Shown here piece by piece: positions 48,796 through 60,506 of a stretch of 64,000 nt of DNA (the stretch's first letter is position 1; each line of letters starts with the position of its first letter). The DNA is from Xanthostigma xanthostigma (Eukaryota > Arthropoda > Insecta > Raphidioptera > Raphidiidae). The position numbers and the translations under genes were made by a program. The stretch spans positions 33,388,001 to 33,452,000 of the forward strand of contig OY754466.1 in NCBI GenBank assembly GCA_963575645.1. The letters run 5' to 3'. Below the pieces are notes generated by a model that saw only the letters and a program-made list of their open reading frames with translations, was not told the DNA's origin and searched no databases.

Positions 48796-48959
48796 CCTGA
48801 ATGTTATAGTGAAAATAAACTTACCTTTCTAAAATAAAGCAATTTTGCTTATGAGGACTCATTTGCACGCAATGTCGTGAAGCATGTAAAAACTGCTTGT
48901 CTGCGTTAAAATAATGGTTAATATGCAGTTTGCATTTTCTTATGAGAGAATGATCCAAA
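48796..48959 (+). repeat. 164-bp monomer, one-base loss after duplication
   Basis: The sequence gcaatgtcg lacks one t compared with gcaattgtcg at the partner place near 58,436. This single-base loss distinguishes the two copies of the super-unit and shifts their offset from 9,565 to 9,566 bp. It is one of the few changes that postdate the duplication. Confidence 0.88.
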
Positions 48960-50940
48960 CCTGAATTTTATAGTGTAAATAGACTTACCCTCATGAAATA
49001 AAGCAATTTTGCCTACAAAGACTCATTTGCACCTAATTGTCAAAAAGCATGTAAAAACTGCTTGTATGCGTCAAAATGATAGTAAATATGCAGTTTGCAT
49101 TTTCTTATGAGAGAATGATCCAAACCTGAATGTTATAGTGTAAATAGACTTACCCTCATGAAATAAAGCAATTTTGTTTATAAGGACTCATTTGCCCCTA
49201 ATTGTCATAAAGCATGTAAAAACTGCTTGTGTGCGTTAAAATAATGGTTAATATGCAGTTTGCAATTTCTTATGAGAGAATGATCCAAACCTGAATGTTA
49301 TAGTGAAAATAGACTAACCTTTGTAAAATAACGCAATTTTGCCTATAAGGACTCATTTGCACGCAATTGTCGTGAAGCATGTAAAAACTGCTTGTCTGCG
49401 TTAAAATAATGGTTAATATGCAGTTTGCATTTTCTTATGAGAGAATGATCCAAACCTGAACGTTATAGTGTAAATTGACTTACCCTCATGAAATAAAGCA
49501 ATTTTGTCTATAAAGACTCATTTGCACCTAATTGTCATAAAGCATGTAAAAACTGCTTGTATGCGTTAAAATGACACTAAATATTCAGTTTGCATTTTCT
49601 TATGAGAGAATGATCCAAACCTGAATGTTATAGTGTAAATAGACTTACCGTCATGAAACAAAGCAATTTTGCCTATAAGGGCTCATTTGCACCTAATTGT
49701 CATAAAGCTTGTAAAAACTGCTTGTATGCGTTAAAATAATAGTTAATATGCAGTTTGCATTTTCTTATGAGAGAATGATCTAAACCTGAATGTTATAGTT
49801 TAAGTAAACTTACCTTTGTAAAATAAAGCAATTTGGCCTATAAGGACTCATTTGCCCCTAATTGCCATAAAGCATGTAAAAAATGCTTGAATGCGTTAAA
49901 ATAATGGTTAATATGCAGTTTGCATTTTCTTATGAGAGAATGATCCAAACCTGAATGTAATAGTGTAAATAGACTTACCCTCATGAAATAAAGCAATTTT
50001 GCCTATAAAGACTCATTTGCACCTAATTGTCGTAAAGCATGTAAAAACTGCTTGTCTGCGTTTAAATAATGGTTAATATGCAGTTTGCATTTTCTTATGA
50101 GAGAATGATCTAAACCTGAATGTTATAGTGAAAATAGACTTACCTTTCTAAAATAAAGCAATTTTGCTTATAAGGACTCATTTGCACGCTATTGTCGTTA
50201 AGCATGTAAAAACTGCTTGTCTGCGTTAAAATAATGGTTAATATGCAGTTTGCATTTTCTTATGAGAGAATGATCCAAACCTGAATGTTATAGTGTAAAT
50301 AGACTTACCCTCATGAAATAAAGCAATTTTGTCTATAAAGACTCATTTGCACTTAATTGTCATAAAGCATGTAAAAACTGCTTGTATGCGTTAAAATGAT
50401 AGTAAATATGCAGTTTGCATTTTCTTATGAGAGAATGATCCAAACCTGAATGTTATAGTGTAAATAGACTTACCGTCATGAAATAAAGCAATTTTGCCTA
50501 TAAGGGCTCATTTGCACCTAATTGTCATAAAGCTTGTAAAAACTGCTTGTATTCGTTAAAATAATAGTTAATATGCAGTTTGCATTTTCTTATGAGAGAA
50601 TGATCTAAACCTGAATGTTATAGTTTAAGTAAACTTACCTTTGAAAAATAAAGCAATTTTGCCTATAAGGACTCATTTGCCCCTAATTGTCATAAAGCAT
50701 GTAAAAACTGCTTGAATGCGTTAAAATAATGGTTAATATGCAGTTTACATTTTCTTATGAGAGAATGATCCAAACCTGAATGTGTATAGTGTAAATAGAC
50801 TTACCCTCATGAAATAAAGCAATTTTGCCTATAAAGACTCATTTGCACTTAATTGTCGTAAAGCATGTAAAAACTGCTTGTCTGCGTTTAAATAATGGTT
50901 AATATGCAGTTTGCATTTTCTTATGAGAGAATGATCCAAA

Positions 50941-51270
50941 CCTGAATGTTATAGTGTAAATAGACTTACCTTCATGAAATAAAGCAATTTTGCCTATAAG
51001 GACTTATTTGCCCCTAATTGTCATAAAGCATGTAAAAACTGCTTGTATGCGTTAAAAAAATGGTTAATATGCAGTTTGCATTTTCTTATGAGAGAATGAT
51101 CCAAACCTGAATTTTATAGTGTAAATAGACTTACCTTTGTAAAATAAAGCAATTTTGCCTATAAGGACTCATTTGCACGCAATTGTCGTGAAGCATGTAA
51201 AAACTGTTTGTCTGCGTGAAAATGATAGTAAATATGCAGTTTGCATTTTCTTATGAGAGAATGATCCAAA
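50941..51270 (+). repeat. Two-monomer junction between super-unit copies
   Basis: These 330 bp carry the ttcatg, ggacttattt, aaaaaaatgg monomer and the gaattttatag, aaactgtttg monomer, in the order seen at 36,936-37,265 and 1,484-1,813. They follow family-A sequence abruptly and are absent after the second super-unit (60,507). The A-to-B switch shows no unrelated DNA, so the join is homologous and in register. The two monomers show which B location the exchange partner came from. Confidence 0.8.
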
Positions 51271-54200
51271 CCTGAATGTTATAGTGTAAATAGACTTACC
51301 CTCATGAAATAAAGCAATTTTGCCTATAAAGACTCATTTGCACCTAATTGTCGTAAAGCATGTAAAAACTGCTTGTCTGCGTTAAAATAATGGTTAATAT
51401 GCAGTTTGAATTTTCTTATGAGAGAATGATCCAAACCTAAATGTTATAGTGTAAATAGACTGACCTTCGTGAAATAAAGCAATTTTGCCTATAGGGACTC
51501 ATTTGCCCCTAATTGTCATAAAGCATGTAAAAACTGCTTGTGTGCGTTAAAATAATGGTTAATATGCAGTTTGCATTTTCTTATGAAAGAATGATCCAAA
51601 CCTGAATGTTATAGTGTAAGTAGACTTACCCTTATGAAATAAAGCAATTTTGCCTATAAGGACTCATTTGCACGCAATTGTCGTGAAGCATGTAAAAACT
51701 GCTTGTCTGCGTTAAAATAATGGATAATATGCAGGTTGCATTTTCTTATGAGAGAATGATCCAAACCTGAATGTTATGGTGTAAATAGACTTACCTTTGT
51801 AAAATAAAGCAATTTTGCCTATAAGGACTCATTTGCACGCAATTGTCGTGAAGCATGTAAAAACTGCTTGTCTGCGTCAAAATGATAGTAAATACGCAGT
51901 TTGCATTTTCTTATGAGAGAATGATCCAAACCTGAATGTTATAGTGTAAATAGACTCACCCTCATAAAATAAAGCAATTTTGCCTATAAGGGCTCATTTG
52001 CACCTAATTGTCGTAAAGCATGTAAAAACTGCTTGTATGCGTTAAAATAATAGTTAATATGCAGTTTGCATTTTCTTGTGAGAGAATGATCCAAACCTGA
52101 ATGTTATAGTGTGTGTAAACTTACCTTTGTGAAATAAAGCAATTTTGCCTATAAGGACTCATTTGCCCCTAATTGTCATAAAGCATGTAAATACTGCTTG
52201 TATGCGTTAAAATAATGGTTAATATGCAGTTCGCATTTTCTTATGAGAGAATGATCCAAACCTGAATGTTATAGTGTAAAAAGACTTACCTTTGTAAAAT
52301 AAAGCAATTTTGCTTATAAGGACTCATTTGCACGCAATTGTTGTGTGCATGTAAAAACTTTTTGTCTGCGTGAAAATGATAGTAAATATGCAGTTTGCAT
52401 TTTCTTATGAGAGAAAGATCCAAACCTGAATGTTATAGTGAAAATAGACTAACCTTTGTAAAATAACGCAATTTTGCCTATAAGGACTCATTTGCACGCA
52501 ATTGTCGTGAAGCATGTAAAAACTGCTTGTCTGCGTTAAAATAATGGTTAATATGCAGTTTGCATTTTCTTATGAGAGAATGATCCAAACCTGAATGTTA
52601 TAGTGTAAATAGACTTACCTTTGTAAAATAAAGCAATTTTGCCTATAAGGACTCATTTGCACGCAATTGTCGTGAAGCACGTAAAAACTGCTTGTCTGCG
52701 TTAAAATAATGGTTAATATGCAGTTTGCATTTTCTTATGAGAGAATGATCCAAACCTGAATGTTATGGTGTAAATAGACTTACCTTTGTAAAATAAAGCA
52801 ATTTTGCCTATAAGGACTCATTTGCACGCAATTGTCGTGAAGCATGTAAAAACTGCTTGTCTGCGTCAAAATGATAGTAAATACGCAGTTTGCATTTTCT
52901 TATGAGAGAATGATCCAAACCTGAATGTTATAGTGTAAATAGACTCACCCTCATAAAATAAAGCAATTTTGCCTATAAGGACTCATTTGCACCTAATTGT
53001 CGTAAAGCATGTAAAAACTGCTTGTATGCGTTAAAATAATAGTTAATATGCAGTTTGCATTTTCTTGTGAGAGAATGATCCAAACCTGAATGTTATAGTG
53101 TGTGTAAACTTACCTTTGTGAAATAAAGCAATTTTGCCTATAAGGACTCATTTGCCCCTAATTGTCATAAAGCATGTAAATACTGCTTGTATGCGTTAAA
53201 ATAATGGTTAATATGCAGTTCGCATTTTCTTATGAGAGAATGATCCAAACCTGAATGTTATAGTGTAAAAAGACTTACCTTTGTAAAATAAAGCAATTTT
53301 GCTTATAAGGACTCATTTGCACGCAATTGTTGTGTGCATGTAAAAACTTTTTGTCTGCGTGAAAATGATAGTAAATATGCAGTTTGCATTTTCTTATGAG
53401 AGAAAGATCCAAACCTGAATGTTATAGTGAAAATAGACTAACCTTTGTAAAATAAAGCAATTTTGCCTATAAGGACTCATTTGCACCTAATTGTCGTAAA
53501 GCATGTAAAAACTGCTTGTCTGCGTTAAAATAATGGTTAATATGCAGTTTGCATTTTCTTATGAGAGAATGATCCAAACCTGAATGTTATAGTGTAAATA
53601 GACTTACCTTCATGAAATAAAGCAATTTTGCCTATAAGGACTTATTTGCCCCTAATTGTCATAAAGCATGTAAAAACTGCTTGTATGCGTTAAAAAAATG
53701 GTTAATATGCAGTTTGCATTTTCTTATGAGAGAATGATCCAAACCTGAATTTTATAGTGTAAATAGACTTACCTTTGTAAAATAAAGCAATTTTGCCTAT
53801 AAGGACTCATTTGCACGCAATTGTCGTGAAGCATGTAAAAACTGTTTGTCTGCGTGAAAATGATAGTAAATATGCAGTTTGCATTTTCTTATGAGAGAAT
53901 GATCCAAAACTGAATGTTATAGTGTAAATAGACTTACCCTCATGAAATAAAGCAATTTTGCCTATAAAGACTCATTTGCACCTAATTGTCGTAAAGCATG
54001 TAAAAACTGCTTGTCTGCGTTTAAATAATGGTTAATATGCAGTTTGCATTTTCTTATGAGATAAAGATCCAAACCAGAATGTTATAGTGTCAATAGACTT
54101 ACCTTTCATGAAATAAAGCAATTTTGCCTATAAGGACTCATTTGCCCCTAATTGTCATAAAGCATACTGCTTGTATGCGTTAAAATAATGGTCAATATGC

Positions 54201-56872
54201 AGTTTGCATTTTCTTATGAGAGAATGATCCAAACCTGAATGTTATAGTGAAAATATTCTTACCTTTGTAAAATAAAGCAATTTTGTTTATAAGGACTCAT
54301 TTGCACGAAATTGTCGTAAAGCATGTAAAAACTGCTTGTCTGCGTGAAAATGATAGTAAATATGCAGTTTGCATTTTCTTATGAGAGAATGATCCAAACC
54401 TGAATGTTATAGTGTAAATCGACTTACCTTCATGAAATAAAGCAATTTTGCCTATAAGGACTCATTTGCCCCTAATTGTCATAAAGCATGTAAAAACTGC
54501 TTGTATGCGTTAAAATAATGGTAAATATGCAGTTTGCATTTTCTTATGAGAGAATGATCCAAACCTGACTATTATAGTGTAAATAGACTTACCTTTATAA
54601 AATAAAGCAATGTTGCCTATAAGGACTCATTTGCACGCAATTGTCGTGAAGCATGTAAAAACTGCTTGTCTGCGTGAAAATGATAGTAAATATGCAGTTT
54701 GCATTTTCTTATAAGAGAATGATCCAAACCTGAATGTTATAGTGTAAATAGACTTACCCTCATGAAATAAAGCAATTTTGCCTATAAAGACTCATTTGCA
54801 CCTAATTGTCGTAAAGCATGTAAAAACTGCTTGTCTGCGTTTAAATAATGGTTAATATGCAGTTTGCATTTTCTTATGAGAGAATGATCCAAACCTGACT
54901 ATTATAGTGTAAATAGACTTACCTTTATAAAATAAAGCAATTTTGCCTATAAGGACTCATTTGCACGCAATTGTCGTGAAGCATGTAAAAACTGCTTGTC
55001 TGCGTGAAAATGATAGTAAATATGCAGTTTGCATTTTCTTATGAGAGAATGATCCAAACCTGAATGTTATAGTGTAAATAGACTTACCCTCATGAAATAA
55101 AGCAATTTTGCCTATAAAGACTCATTTGCACCTAATTGTCGTAAAGCATGTAAAAACTGCTTGTCTGCGTTAAAATAATGGTTAATATGCAGTTTGAATT
55201 TTCTTATGAGAGAATGATCCAAACCTAAATGTTATAGTGTAAATAGACTGACCTTCGTGAAATAAAGCAATTTTGCCTATAGGGACTCATTTGCCCCTAA
55301 TTGTCATAAAGCATGTAAAAACTGCTTGTGTGCGTTAAAATAATGGTTAATATGCAGTTTGCATTTTCTTATGAAAGAATGATCCAAACCTGAATGTTAT
55401 AGTGTAAGTAGACTTACCCCTATGAAATAAAGCAATTTTGCCTATAAAGACTCATTTGCACCTAATTGTCGTAAAGCATGTAAAAACTGCTTGTCTGCGT
55501 TAAAAGAATGGTTAATATGCAGTTTGAATTTTCTTATGGGAGAATAATCCAAACCTGAATGTTATAGTGTAAATAGACTTACCTTTGTAAAATAAAGCAA
55601 TTTTGCCTATAAGGACTCATTTGCACGCAATTGTCGTGAAGCATGTAAAAACTGCTTGTCTGCGTTAAAATAATGGATAATATGCAGTTTGCATTTTCTT
55701 ATGAGAGAATGATCCAAACCTAAATGTTATAGTGTAAATAGACTGACCTTCATGAAATAAAGCAATTTTGCCTATAGGGACTCATTTGCCCCTATTTGTC
55801 ATAAAGCATGTAAAAACTGCTTGTCAGCGTTAAAATAATGGTTAATATGCAGGTTGCATTTTCTTATGAGAGAATGATCCAAACCTGAATGTTATAGTGT
55901 AAATAGACTTACCTTCATGAAATAAAGCAATGTTGCCTATAAGGACTCATTTGCCCCTTATTGTCATAAAGCATGTAAAAACTGCTTGTATGCGTTAAAA
56001 TAATGTATAATATGCAGTTTGCATTTTCTTATGAGAGAATGATCCAAACCAGAATGTGATAGTGAAAATAGACTTACCTTTGTAAAATAAAGCAATTTTG
56101 CCTATAAGGACTCATTTGCACGCAATTGTCGTGAAGCACGTAAAAACTGCTTGTCTGCGTTAAAATAATGGTTAATATGCAGTTTGCATTTTCTTATGAG
56201 AGAATGATCCAAACCTGAATGTTATGGTGTAAATAGACTTACCTTTGTAAAATAAAGCAATTTTGCCTATAAGGACTCATTTGCACGCAATTGTCGTGAA
56301 GCATGTAAAAACTGCTTGTCTGCGTCAAAATGATAGTAAATACGCAGTTTGCATTTTCTTATGAGAGAATGATCCAAACCTGAATGTTATAGTGTAAATA
56401 GACTCACCCTCATAAAATAAAGCAATTTTGCCTATAAGGACTCATTTGCACCTAATTGTCGTAAAGCATGTAAATACTGCTTGTATGCGTTAAAATAATG
56501 GTTAATATGCAGTTCGCATTTTCTTATGAGAGAATGATCCAAACCTGAATGTTATAGTGTAAAAAGACTTACCTTTGTAAAATAAAGCAATTTTGCTTAT
56601 AAGGACTCATTTGCACGCAATTGTTGTGTGCATGTAAAAACTTTTTGTCTGCGTGAAAATGATAGTAAATATGCAGTTTGCATTTTCTTATGAGAGAAAG
56701 ATCCAAACCTGAATGTTATAGTAAAAATAGACTAACCTTTGTAAAATAACGCAATTTTGCCTATAAGGACTCATTTGCACGCAATTGTCGTGAAGCATGT
56801 AAAAACTGCTTGTCTGCGTTAAAATAATGGTTAATATGCAGTTTGCATTTTCTTATGAGAGAATGATCCAAA
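50941..56872 (+). repeat. Domain B3: 36 family-B monomers
   Basis: The domain is 5,932 bp, by coincidence or ancestry the same length and monomer number as B1 (36 x 165 minus 8). From 51,271 it copies 41,706-47,307. It has the gtgtgtg hexamer pair (52,096 and 53,085), the 160-bp monomer (54,074), the aaatcgactt monomer (54,399), the cctaaatg series and the chimera at 56,379, and ends in the bridge monomer 56,708-56,872. Confidence 0.85.
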
Positions 56873-59800
56873 CCTGAATGTTATAGTGTAAATTGACTTA
56901 CCCTCATGAAATAAAGCAATTTTGTCTATAAAGACTCATTTGCACCTAATTGTCATAAAGCATGTAAAAACTGCTTGTATGCGTTAAAATGACAGTAAAT
57001 ATGCAGTTTGCATTTTCTTATGTGAGAATGATCCAAACCTGAATGTTATAGTGTAAATAGACTTACCGTCATGAAATAAAGCAATTTTGCCTATAAGGGC
57101 TCATTTGCACCTAATTGTCATAAAGCTTGTAAAAACTGCTTGTATGCGTTAAAATAATAGTTAATATGCAGTTTGCATTTTCTTATGAGAGAATGATCTA
57201 AACCTGAATGTTATAGTTTAAGTAAACTTACCTTTGTAAAAAAAAGCAATTTTGCCTATAAGGACTCATTTGCCCCTAATTGTCATAAAGCATGTAAAAA
57301 CTGCTTGAATGATTTAAAATAATGGTTAATATGCAGTTTGCATTTTCTTTAGAGAGAATGATCCAAACCTGAATGTTATAGTGTAAATAGACTTACCCTC
57401 ATGAAATAAATCAATTTTGCCTATAAAGACTCATTTGCACCTAATTGTCGTAAAGCATGTAAAAACTGCTTGTCTGCGTTTAAATAATGGTTAATATGCA
57501 GTTTGCATTTTCTTATGAGAGAATGATCTAAACCTGAATGTTATAGTGAAAATAGACTTACCTTTCTAAAATAAAGCAATTTTGCTTATAAGGACTCATT
57601 TGCACGCTATTGTCGTGAAGCATGTAAAAACTGCTTGTCTGCGTTAAAATAATGGTTAATATGCAGTTTGCATTTTCTTATGAGAGAATGATCCAAACCT
57701 GAATGTTATAGTGTAATTAATAGACTTACCCTCATGAAATAAAGCAATTTTGTCTATAAAGACTCATTTGCACTTAATTGTCATAAAGCATGTAAAAACT
57801 GCTTGTATGCGTTAAAATGATAGTAAATATGCAGTTTGCATTTTCTTATGAGAGAATGATCCAAACCTGAATGTTATAGTGTAAATAGACTTACCGTCAT
57901 GAAATAAAGCAATTTTGCCTATAAGGGCTCATTTGCACCTAATTGTCATAAAGCTTGTAAAAACTGCTTGTATTCGTTAAAATAATAGTTAATATGCAGT
58001 TTGCATTTTCTTATGAGAGAATGATCTAAACCTGAATGTTATAGTTTAAGATAACTTATCTTTGAATAATAAAGCAATTTTGCCTATAAGGACTCATTTG
58101 CCCCTAATTGTCATAAAGCATGTAAAAACTGCTTGAATGCGTTAAAATAATGGTTAATATGCAGTTTACATTTTCTTATGAGAGAATGATCCAAACCTGA
58201 ATGTTATAGTGTAAATAGACTTACCCTCATGAAATAAAGCAATTTTGCCTATAAAGACTCATTTGCACTTAATTGTCGTAAAGCATGTGAAAACTGCTTG
58301 TCTGCGTTTAAATAATGGTTAATATGCAGTTTGCATTTTCTTATGAGAGAATGATCTAAACCTGAATGTTATAGTGAAAATAAACTTACCTTTCTAAAAT
58401 AAAGCAATTTTGCTTATGAGGACTCATTTGCACGCAATTGTCGTGAAGCATGTAAAAACTGCTTGTCTGCGTTAAAATAATGGTTAATATGCAGTTTGCA
58501 TTTTCTTATGAGAGAATGATCCAAACCTGAATTTTATAGTGTAAATAGACTTACCCTCATGAAATAAAGCAATTTTGCCTACAAAGACTCATTTGCACCT
58601 AATTGTCAAAAAGCATGTAAAAACTGCTTGTATGCGTCAAAATGATAGTAAATATGCAGTTTGCATTTTCTTATGAGAGAATGATCCAAACCTGAATGTT
58701 ATAGTGTAAATAGACTTACCCTCATGAAATAAAGCAATTTTGTTTATAAGGACTCATTTGCCCCTAATTGTCATAAAGCATGTAAAAACTGCTTGTGTGC
58801 GTTAAAATAATGGTTAATATGCAGTTTGCAATTTCTTATGAGAGAATGATCCAAACCTGAATGTTATAGTGAAAATAGACTAACCTTTGTAAAATAACGC
58901 AATTTTGCCTATAAGGACTCATTTGCACGCAATTGTCGTGAAGCATGTAAAAACTGCTTGTCTGCGTTAAAATAATGGTTAATATGCAGTTTGCATTTTC
59001 TTATGAGAGAATGATCCAAACCTGAACGTTATAGTGTAAATTGACTTACCCTCATGAAATAAAGCAATTTTGTCTATAAAGACTCATTTGCACCTAATTG
59101 TCATAAAGCATGTAAAAACTGCTTGTATGCGTTAAAATGACACTAAATATTCAGTTTGCATTTTCTTATGAGAGAATGATCCAAACCTGAATGTTATAGT
59201 GTAAATAGACTTACCGTCATGAAACAAAGCAATTTTGCCTATAAGGGCTCATTTGCACCTAATTGTCATAAAGCTTGTAAAAACTGCTTGTATGCGTTAA
59301 AATAATAGTTAATATGCAGTTTGCATTTTCTTATGAGAGAATGATCTAAACCTGAATGTTATAGTTTAAGTAAACTTACCTTTGTAAAATAAAGCAATTT
59401 GGCCTATAAGGACTCATTTGCCCCTAATTGCCATAAAGCATGTAAAAAATGCTTGAATGCGTTAAAATAATGGTTAATATGCAGTTTGCATTTTCTTATG
59501 AGAGAATGATCCAAACCTGAATGTAATAGTGTAAATAGACTTACCCTCATGAAATAAAGCAATTTTGCCTATAAAGACTCATTTGCACCTAATTGTCGTA
59601 AAGCATGTAAAAACTGCTTGTCTGCGTTTAAATAATGGTTAATATGCAGTTTGCATTTTCTTATGAGAGAATGATCTAAACCTGAATGTTATAGTGAAAA
59701 TAGACTTACCTTTCTAAAATAAAGCAATTTTGCTTATAAGGACTCATTTGCACGCTATTGTCGTTAAGCATGTAAAAACTGCTTGTCTGCGTTAAAATAA

Positions 59801-60506
59801 TGGTTAATATGCAGTTTGCATTTTCTTATGAGAGAATGATCCAAACCTGAATGTTATAGTGTAAATAGACTTACCCTCATGAAATAAAGCAATTTTGTCT
59901 ATAAAGACTCATTTGCACTTAATTGTCATAAAGCATGTAAAAACTGCTTGTATGCGTTAAAATGATAGTAAATATGCAGTTTGCATTTTCTTATGAGAGA
60001 ATGATCCAAACCTGAATGTTATAGTGTAAATAGACTTACCGTCATGAAATAAAGCAATTTTGCCTATAAGGGCTCATTTGCACCTAATTGTCATAAAGCT
60101 TGTAAAAACTGCTTGTATTCGTTAAAATAATAGTTAATATGCAGTTTGCATTTTCTTATGAGAGAATGATCTAAACCTGAATGTTATAGTTTAAGTAAAC
60201 TTACCTTTGAAAAATAAAGCAATTTTGCCTATAAGGACTCATTTGCCCCTAATTGTCATAAAGCATGTAAAAACTGCTTGAATGCGTTAAAATAATGGTT
60301 AATATGCAGTTTACATTTTCTTATGAGAGAATGATCCAAACCTGAATGTGTATAGTGTAAATAGACTTACCCTCATGAAATAAAGCAATTTTGCCTATAA
60401 AGACTCATTTGCACTTAATTGTCGTAAAGCATGTAAAAACTGCTTGTCTGCGTTTAAATAATGGTTAATATGCAGTTTGCATTTTCTTATGAGAGAATGA
60501 TCTAAA
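51271..60506 (+). repeat. 9.2-kb B+A super-unit, copy 2
   Basis: This is the partner of 41,706-50,940. Differences seen between copies include tagtaaat here against ttgtaaat near 41,661, agcaatttt here against agctatttt near 45,373, aaataaatcaatt here (about 57,405) against aaataaagcaatt there (about 47,840), and the extra t at about 58,436. After 60,506 the next monomer is gatctaaacc, ctaaaataaag of family A, not the B junction found after copy 1. Confidence 0.9.
57533..59680 (+). repeat. Family-A 13-monomer HOR, complete copy
   Basis: This copy lies 9,565 bp from the HOR at 47,968 and is 2,148 bp long, because it keeps the three extra bases at 57,698 but not the one-base loss. All 13 types are present in canonical order. 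Confidence 0.87.

Larger units (their letters stand above)
47968..50114 (+). repeat. Family-A 13-monomer HOR, complete copy
   Basis: All 13 monomer types occur in the same order as at 6,098-8,242. The length is 2,147 bp because one monomer has three extra bases (48,133-48,300, gtgtaattaatag) and one lacks a base (48,796-48,959, gcaatgtcg). The gtttaag monomer has the private form ttaagataac with gaataataaag. The copy at 57,533-59,680 shares these private forms except the one-base loss. Confidence 0.87.
41706..50940 (+). repeat. 9.2-kb B+A super-unit, copy 1
   Basis: This block repeats at 51,271-60,506, with an offset of 9,565 bp (9,566 after a one-base loss at about 48,874). Shared rare markers include gtgtgtg monomers (42,531 and 52,096), aaatcgactt (44,834 and 54,399), gtgatagtg (46,490 and 56,055), the chimeric monomer (46,814 and 56,379), the 168-bp monomer (48,133 and 57,698) and ttaagataac (48,481 and 58,046). 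It holds 34 family-B and 22 family-A monomers. I noticed only a handful of differences, so the copies are close to identical. Confidence 0.9.
47308..50940 (+). repeat. Domain A2: 22 family-A monomers
   Basis: The domain starts with the attgactta monomer, the taccgtcatg monomer and the aaaaaaagc, tgattt, ctttagag monomer of the alternative series, then contains a complete 13-mer HOR (47,968-50,114), and ends with the 166-bp tgtgtatag monomer. Its length, 3,633 bp, equals 22 x 165 plus 3. It is the A part of the duplicated super-unit. Confidence 0.85.

Noticed and set aside
41706-60506. Assembly artefact duplicating 9.2 kb
   Set aside because: The copies carry private differences (one-base loss near 48,874, changes near 41,661, 45,373 and 57,405) and have different right flanks, which favours a real duplication. 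Raw reads would be decisive, so it is not fully excluded.
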